Assembly (NCBI RefSeq): GCF_947624825.1
Contig: NZ_CANQLZ010000035.1
Coordinates: forward strand, 1-32,201
Direction: 5' to 3'
Source: an uncultured Acinetobacter sp.
GTDB taxonomy: Bacteria > Pseudomonadota > Gammaproteobacteria > Pseudomonadales > Moraxellaceae
Length of the DNA: 32,201 nt
Shown: piece after piece, positions 27,953-32,201 of the stretch
Layout of the letters: every line of letters starts with the position of its first letter
Position numbering within the stretch: the first letter of the stretch is position 1
Notes under the pieces: generated by a model
The model's input: only the letters and a program-made list of their open reading frames with translations
Database searches by the model: none
Told to the model about the DNA's origin: nothing
Translations under genes and position numbers: made by a program

Positions 27953-28867
27953 TTATTGATCACGGTCGTGTGGGTTGGCAATTAAGGCTTTGAGGGCATC
28001 AGACATTGGGAAGTTTAAATTAATATTTTTGGGTGCAATGGGTTGCTCAAACCATGTTTTATATATGTCATTGATTTGACCTGAAGCATAAGTGGCTTTA
28101 ATGGCATCATCCACCACCTTTTTAAAGCCGACATCGCCTTTACGCACCATACAACCATAGATTTCTTGAATAGGCGCCGTGCCAACAATCACCCATTGAT
28201 TTGGGTCTTTGGCTTTGGATTTTTCACCTGCCAATAAAATGTCATCCATCATAAAAGCTGCTGCACGACCATTTTGTAGCATTAAGAATGATTCGGCATG
28301 GTCTTTGGCAGAAATTACTTCACCAATACCTAATTCTTTTTCATGCTGACGGATATAACGCTCTGAAGTGGTGCCTGCGGTGGTGACTAACTTTTTACCT
28401 TTTAAATCGGCAAAATCTTGAATGCCTGAGTCGGTTTTAGTCAGTAAACGTGAACCCACTTGGAAGAAACCAACTGAGAAATCCACTTGTTGTTGGCGTT
28501 CTTTATTATTGGTGGTGGAGCCACATTCTAAATCGACCGTGCCATTAGACACCAAAGGAATACGGTTTTGACTGGTGACTAAGTTATAACGAATTTTTAA
28601 ATCTGGTTGATTGAGCTGTTTTTTTAAGGCTTCAACCACTTGCAGTTGTAGGTCATGGGCAAAGCCCACCGGTTGATTTGGATTATCGGCAATATAAGAA
28701 AATGGAATGGATGAATCACGATAACCTAACACCACCGTACCTGATTGCTTAATTTTATCTAAAGTGCCTGATGTGGTGGCAGTCTGGGTGTTGGTTTTTG
28801 TAGTTTGATCATTACTACACGCCGTGACAGCAAGTACTGCTGCCAAGCAGCATAATTTTTTTAACAT
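27953..28867 (-). CDS. gltI: Glutamate/aspartate ABC transporter, substrate-binding lipoprotein
   Basis: A 304-residue periplasmic binding protein (SBP_bac_3 family). The signal peptide ends in the lipobox VTAC with lipidated C17, followed by an S/N/D/Q/T-rich linker and then the binding domain from about residue 37 (SGTVVLGYRDSSIPFSYI ... GFAHDLQLQVVEAL ... DLECGSTTNN). GSTTN and the downstream layout match GltI of E. coli, although that protein is not a lipoprotein. GAGGAA is a good ribosome-binding site. It is the first gene of gltIJKL, with its promoter upstream in 28868-29106. Confidence 0.92.
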   Translation of the reverse strand: MLKKLCCLAAVLAVTACSNDQTTKTNTQTATTSGTLDKIKQSGTVVLGYRDSSIPFSYIADNPNQPVGFAHDLQLQVVEALKKQLNQPDLKIRYNLVTSQNRIPLVSNGTVDLECGSTTNNKERQQQVDFSVGFFQVGSRLLTKTDSGIQDFADLKGKKLVTTAGTTSERYIRQHEKELGIGEVISAKDHAESFLMLQNGRAAAFMMDDILLAGEKSKAKDPNQWVIVGTAPIQEIYGCMVRKGDVGFKKVVDDAIKATYASGQINDIYKTWFEQPIAPKNINLNFPMSDALKALIANPHDRDQ

Positions 28868-28916
28868 TCTTATTCCTCTATTTTTTGTTTATGGGGTATG
28901 TATTGCATCAAAAAGA

Positions 28917-28945
28917 TAAAAACTGCCTAAAAATGCAGCTTTTTT
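28917..28945 (-). terminator. Possible terminator after the DUF421 gene
   Basis: On the minus strand, a short stem (GCTGC with GCAGT, extended by A-U pairs) and an 8-base loop are followed by five T. It lies about 160 bases after the DUF421 stop and about 50 bases before the gltI start. A T-run also exists on the plus strand, where no gene ends. Confidence 0.45.
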
Positions 28946-28969
28946 CATCTTAAGCGAGATCAGATTGCA

Positions 28970-29008
28970 AGCTCAAGCACTATTTTGTGGCGATTTTTAG
29001 CTCAAGCA
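28970..29008. repeat. Direct repeat of AGCTCAAGCA upstream of gltI
   Basis: The 10-base sequence AGCTCAAGCA occurs at 28970-28979 and again at 28999-29008, 29 bases apart (close to three helical turns), about 100-140 bases before the gltI start. It could be a paired regulator-binding site. The rest of the 239-base gap 28868-29106 shows no gene. Confidence 0.35.
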
Positions 29009-29106
29009 AAAACAGTATGTCTAATGAATGAACAACTGAAGCAAGGGCTATGCCAAGCAAACGGATGATGTTTATACTCAGGCAATATTCCGCAATCAAA
29101 GCTTGT

Positions 29107-29784
29107 TTAGGTGACGCGTATAGGATTGATGGCTTCACTCCAGATAGTGCAACCACAGCGTAAGCATGGGCTATGGAGTACGCTTAAAGTGCTGACAAAA
29201 CCACAATGGGTGCAGGCATATTGTACATTGGCATGAACTTTATGAAGCGGTTGGATGGCTTTAGGAAATAGAGCTAAGCCGTAGCGTACCTCGTGATTGG
29301 GATAAAATAACAGGCTTAACTTGCCGTCACTTTCTAACAATGCCACGCGCACTTGTCCTAAATGTTCAACGCCTTGCTGACGCATTTCGGCAAAGAACTC
29401 ATCATGCGACATTTTGCCATGCCGAATTTGATCTAATACCAACATGCCATCTTCAACAATATATAAAGCTTTGCCCTCAATTAAATCTTCAAACGGCTGA
29501 TACTTCATCATTAAAAATGTAGTCAGGCGATACATCACAATCACCACACTCATCACCAATAATGCTTGTAAGATTGGAATATCTGCATCAAACATGGGGT
29601 CGCCTGAGATTGAACCCAAAGCCAATAAAATTGCCACTTCAAAAATGGACAGCTGGCGTATACCCCGTTTACCGGTTAAACGTAAAAATACAATAATCAA
29701 TAAATACATCAGCATACAGCGCAGCACGATTTCTAAGCCAAAGCTGAAGGTGGTGTCGTGAATAAACAGCTGTTGCAGATCCAT
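29107..29784 (-). CDS. DUF421 (YetF-like) membrane protein with C-terminal zinc ribbon
   Basis: A 225-residue protein. Three hydrophobic segments (about residues 17-36, 45-60 and 68-92) with FLRLTGKRGIRQLSIFEVAILLALGSISGDP between the first and second are characteristic of DUF421/YetF proteins. A soluble domain at about residues 95-165 (IVEDGMLVLDQIRHGKMSHDEFFAEMRQQGVEHLGQVR) follows. Unusually, the tail carries C191-x2-C194 and C207-x2-C210, a likely zinc ribbon. Function of the family is unknown, although some members are implicated in spore or stress physiology in Bacillus. It is transcribed alone. Confidence 0.88.
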   Translation of the reverse strand: MDLQQLFIHDTTFSFGLEIVLRCMLMYLLIIVFLRLTGKRGIRQLSIFEVAILLALGSISGDPMFDADIPILQALLVMSVVIVMYRLTTFLMMKYQPFEDLIEGKALYIVEDGMLVLDQIRHGKMSHDEFFAEMRQQGVEHLGQVRVALLESDGKLSLLFYPNHEVRYGLALFPKAIQPLHKVHANVQYACTHCGFVSTLSVLHSPCLRCGCTIWSEAINPIRVT

Positions 29785-29948
29785 GTTTTAATCTCATACT
29801 TTATTGTTTTATGGACTGTAGCAATTTAGCCGATCTGTCATATAAGCATTTTTGTGAAATTTGTGTGTAAGCAAAGCCGTATATTTTAGGATGGTTTCAT
29901 CAAAGGTGAAGGGGCATAATGGTGTGACTTTTTTTGTTTAGATCAATC

Positions 29949-30974
29949 ATGTCTTTTGCACTCAAAACCACGCCACAAACTATTTTGGACGTTTCCCCAC
30001 AGCATAAAAAGCTGAATCGTTTAATTGATGAAATTGAACAGCAAAAGCGTTTATTGTTGGCATGGCAACAGGCACAAGATGAGATTCGTGCTTATAGCCA
30101 AAAGGCGCTGATGCCCGCGTATAGAGAACTGTATACCACGCTGTATGAACAAATGCAGACATTGTGGCATAGCCTCAATCTTTATCGTTTGAGCAAAACC
30201 GATACAGCGACGATTGAAGATAAAATTCAAGCTTTGGCGGGTTTATTACAAGGCTCACAGCTGTTAACTCAACAGCAAATAGATGAAGTGCAAAAGATGC
30301 ATGCTTACTATATGCAAGCCAATGAATATACCAAGAAAAAAACCAAGCAGAAAAATATAGATACTTTTGATAAAGCTGAAAATTTAGTGATTGAAGATGA
30401 GTTGGATGATTGGAACAGTGACCAATACCAACAGGCAAAAGCCCAAGCCAAATTAAAACGAGCGCAGGATAAACACGCTAAGGCTTCAATGTTAGTCAAT
30501 CAATCTTTAAAAACCATGTATTTAAAAATTGCTTCGATCATTCACCCTGACCGTGAACCTGATGAAGCCAAAAAAGTGGAAAAGACCGAGCTGTTACAAC
30601 GTGCCAATGCAGCCTATGAACAAGAAGATTTATTCTTTTTACTCAAAATGCAACTAGAAGTAGAACAAAGTAAAACAGGTGCAAATAAAGGTTTAAGTAC
30701 CGAACAAGTCAAATTTTATGAGCAAGCTTTACAAGCACAAAGCCAAGCCCTAAAGAGCCAAATTCAAGCATTAATTGAATCATTGGTTTGGTCAGACAAA
30801 GCCAAAATTGCAGTACAAAAGTCGAAAGGGCAACTGAATATTGAACAGTTGTATAAACAGATTGATGCGGATGTGTCTGTGGTGAAGCAACAGTTAAAAG
30901 CAGAAAAGCAAAGATTGATGTATATGGGGAAAGAGAGTGGGTTAGAGATGTTGTTAGAGCATCAAGTCCTATAA
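29949..30974 (+). CDS. J-domain protein (DnaJ-like co-chaperone) with helical flanks
   Basis: A 341-residue, highly charged and helical protein. Near the middle LKTMYLKIASIIHPDREPDE carries the invariant HPD motif (H199-P200-D201), followed by a helix-III-like LLQRANAAYEQEDLFFLLKM, so a J-domain spans about residues 180-238. The N-terminal half (residues 12-140) and the C-terminal part (from about residue 250, rich in Q, K and A) look like coiled coils. It lacks G/F and zinc-finger regions, making it a class C J-protein. It would stimulate a DnaK-type Hsp70 for an unknown client. I chose the ATG at 29949; a TTG five codons earlier has no better ribosome site. A MITE-like element follows. Confidence 0.75.
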   Translation: MSFALKTTPQTILDVSPQHKKLNRLIDEIEQQKRLLLAWQQAQDEIRAYSQKALMPAYRELYTTLYEQMQTLWHSLNLYRLSKTDTATIEDKIQALAGLLQGSQLLTQQQIDEVQKMHAYYMQANEYTKKKTKQKNIDTFDKAENLVIEDELDDWNSDQYQQAKAQAKLKRAQDKHAKASMLVNQSLKTMYLKIASIIHPDREPDEAKKVEKTELLQRANAAYEQEDLFFLLKMQLEVEQSKTGANKGLSTEQVKFYEQALQAQSQALKSQIQALIESLVWSDKAKIAVQKSKGQLNIEQLYKQIDADVSVVKQQLKAEKQRLMYMGKESGLEMLLEHQVL

Positions 30975-30975
30975 T

Positions 30976-31079
30976 TTACCTCTCCCTAGCCCTCTCCTTA
31001 AAGGAGAGGGAATTCTGTTTGTGTATCCAATAAGATGTAAATACACTGTAATTTCCCCCTCTCCACTTGGGAGAGGTAA
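30976..31079. repeat. MITE/REP-like inverted-repeat element (about 104 bp)
   Basis: The ends are a perfect 11-bp inverted repeat: TTACCTCTCCC at 30976-30986 and GGGAGAGGTAA at 31069-31079. Inside, CCCTCTCCTT and AAGGAGAGGG (30990-31010) form a perfect 10-bp hairpin with a 1-base centre. A second, smaller stem lies near the right end (31058-31076). Similar CCTCTCC-rich dispersed repeats are common in gammaproteobacterial genomes. It fills the gap between the convergent J-protein and HNH genes and could act as a terminator for both. Confidence 0.7.
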
Positions 31080-31087
31080 TATGGAAA

Positions 31088-31777
31088 CTACGCGGATTCT
31101 TGCTGCTGTAGCTTTTCAACATCGTCTAAGGCGTTTTTTAATCTAGAGTCTTTTTCTAAATATCCACGGAGTACGGCAGAAAAAGTATAATGTGACTGTA
31201 AACGTCTTTTAATGTCATTAGCTTTTTGGATTTTTTTCTCATCTGACCAATCATCTAATTTACGCAAGAATTTAGTTCTTAATTTCAAAAAATCATTGTG
31301 TACGTCAATAACTTTTTCTCTTAAATCCTCTTTGCTGATTTCTTGAATGCCACTGTTTGCATTGTTAAAAGATTTAAAAATTAACTCTTTAGAACTCTCA
31401 GCTTTTGTGTAGTAAGTATTGTTAGTAGGACATGTATTAACTACCTGAACGTCATCATCAGGATTCGTGTAATAAACATTTATCCATTCCTCAACTAAGT
31501 GATCTGGATTACAGCAATCTAACATATCATTGTGAAACTTATTTTTAATAGCGTTACAACGTGAACAGGCGTAATAGAGATTGTTCCAATCAAGCTTAAG
31601 TGTTTCATCATCTAAATGTGGAATGAAATGTTCAACATTTAGGTTTTGGAAATGTTTCTGTTCACAAATATAGCATTTACCATGAAAATCTTTTTTTAAT
31701 TGCTGAACAACCACGGAATCTTTATAGTTCTTAGTAGTCCAATCCGTTGGTCTAGCAGATTTGGATACTTTAAACAT
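31088..31777 (-). CDS. ptuB: HNH endonuclease, PtuB-like (Septu defence)
   Basis: A 229-residue nuclease. The HNH fold is built on C35-x2-C38 (GKCYICEQ), H50 in NVEHFIPH, N66 in DWNNLYYACSRCNAIKNKF with C71-x2-C74, and H82. The remainder (residues 95-229) is helical and charged. Size and motif order fit PtuB, the nuclease of the two-gene Septu anti-phage system. In support, an ATPase gene lies directly upstream and overlaps it by 8 bases, with GGAGG 6 bases before the ATG for coupled translation. That ATPase gene is broken, so the nuclease may be poorly expressed or inactive. The family name is inferred from motifs and context; a generic HNH nuclease is the alternative. Confidence 0.75.
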   Translation of the reverse strand: MFKVSKSARPTDWTTKNYKDSVVVQQLKKDFHGKCYICEQKHFQNLNVEHFIPHLDDETLKLDWNNLYYACSRCNAIKNKFHNDMLDCCNPDHLVEEWINVYYTNPDDDVQVVNTCPTNNTYYTKAESSKELIFKSFNNANSGIQEISKEDLREKVIDVHNDFLKLRTKFLRKLDDWSDEKKIQKANDIKRRLQSHYTFSAVLRGYLEKDSRLKNALDDVEKLQQQESA

Positions 31778-32126
31778 CTAGATCCTCCAACTGATCATGA
31801 TCTAAAAGTAGATTAATTGCCTGTAAATATAAATTTCTCAATTTTTTATCTAATTTATTATTTTCCTCTAATGGAATTAATTTTCTAATAATAGATCTTA
31901 TAGCTTCAAAATTAGTCGGATTTTTATTTAGAAGATTTTTTAATATTTCAGTTAATTCTTTAGTTTCTACACTAATAGGATTTACGTGGAATAATCCCTT
32001 GATGACAGATTCATAAGAATATCGACTTAAATCTTCTTCAATAAATTCATTATTAGAAATATCATAAACGACAGTCTTATTGTCTGAAGATGTAATAACA
32101 AAAGGTGAGTGAGTGCTTACAATGAA
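31770..32126 (-). pseudogene. ptuA: C-terminal fragment of a PtuA-like ATPase, interrupted by an IS
   Basis: An open minus-strand frame of 118 codons runs from the IS junction to TAA at 31770-31772. It opens with FIVSTHSPFVIT, the conserved H-loop strand near the end of the head domain of SMC/Rad50-like ABC ATPases. A variable helical tail follows (NEFIEEDLSRYSYESVIKG ... LEENNKLDKKLRNLYLQAINLL). The P-loop, signature and Walker B are missing: codon FIV directly abuts the IS end at 32127. The overlap with the HNH gene (ATGTTTAA) is typical of a PtuA-PtuB pair. The 5' part of the gene, if still present, lies beyond the far end of the IS outside this window. Confidence 0.75.
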
Positions 32127-32201
32127 TGAACCGTACCGGGTTTGTCGGAGACCAAACTTTCTGAGAGAATGTCCCGATGAAAAAAGTAAAATATACCCCT
32201 G
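32127..32201 (+). mobile_element. Left end of an insertion sequence (IS3-like), partial
   Basis: Homology to the ATPase frame stops abruptly at 32126. From 32127 the sequence reads TGAACCGTACCGGGTTTGTC and continues without relation to the gene. Starting with TG and containing GGTTTGTCGGAGAC resembles terminal repeats of IS3-family elements as I remember them. An ATG at 32177 opens a plus-strand frame MKKVKYTP that runs off the window. This is how many IS3 orfA products (helix-turn-helix transposase subunit) start. Only 75 bases are visible, so family and completeness are tentative. Confidence 0.65.

Noticed and set aside
32127..32201. Minus-strand frame of the ATPase fragment continuing without a stop into the IS end
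   Set aside because: The added residues do not resemble any ATPase head and the DNA there reads as an IS terminus with a transposase start on the plus strand; the continuation is chance.

Overview
The window looks like chromosome of an Acinetobacter species (Moraxellaceae, Gammaproteobacteria). The BfmR/BfmS two-component pair is close to what I know from A. baumannii. The 151-residue membrane protein at 223 matches the Acinetobacter ABZJ_00895-type family. The tmRNA tag (ANDESYALAA) is of the Moraxellaceae kind, and base composition is moderately AT-rich throughout. I cannot name the species. No tRNA, rRNA or CRISPR array is visible.

Layout. 1-4700: end of an unrecognised gene, a small membrane protein, a TIGR01777 epimerase-like protein convergent with hemB (Mg-type porphobilinogen synthase), a YigI-type thioesterase, and a patatin phospholipase gene broken by a small deletion in its oxyanion-hole motif. 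4700-6900: glycerol kinase, then the tmRNA gene ssrA. 6900-10800: a self-contained catabolic-looking cassette of an M81/MlrC metallopeptidase and an ACS-family MFS importer, divergent from a LysR regulator, with a perfect inverted repeat between them. 10800-15630: nrdB and nrdA (class Ia ribonucleotide reductase) with two unlisted tiny membrane-protein genes between them. One of these is coupled to the nrdA stop codon. A 563-base nrdA/bfmR intergenic region holds candidate NrdR boxes, a promoter, and a terminator-like structure with a competing stem. 16190-18565: bfmR-bfmS with a perfect TTTACA/TGTAAA palindrome upstream.

18600-25740: putP (proline uptake), qmcA and nfeD (membrane-quality pair), a PlsC-like acyltransferase, an AmpG/FptX-like transporter, a 16-stranded-type porin and a HAD phosphatase. 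25736-28870: gltIJKL, an ATP-driven glutamate/aspartate importer with overlapping genes. 29100-31000: a DUF421/YetF membrane protein with an added zinc ribbon, and a J-domain protein whose HPD motif sits in the middle of a long helical protein.

31000-32201: the accessory end. After a roughly 104-bp MITE-like inverted-repeat element comes a PtuB-like HNH nuclease gene. Upstream of it, overlapping by 8 bases, is the last 118 codons of a PtuA-like ATPase gene. That ATPase is cut at 32126/32127 by the left end of an insertion sequence (IS3-like, transposase start at 32177). I read this as a Septu-type anti-phage operon inactivated, or at least decapitated, by an IS.

Most of the window is conserved core genome. 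The most interesting points are the interrupted Septu operon, the two tiny membrane proteins in the nrd locus, the nrdA/bfmR intergenic control structures, and the MlrC cassette with its operator-like repeat.
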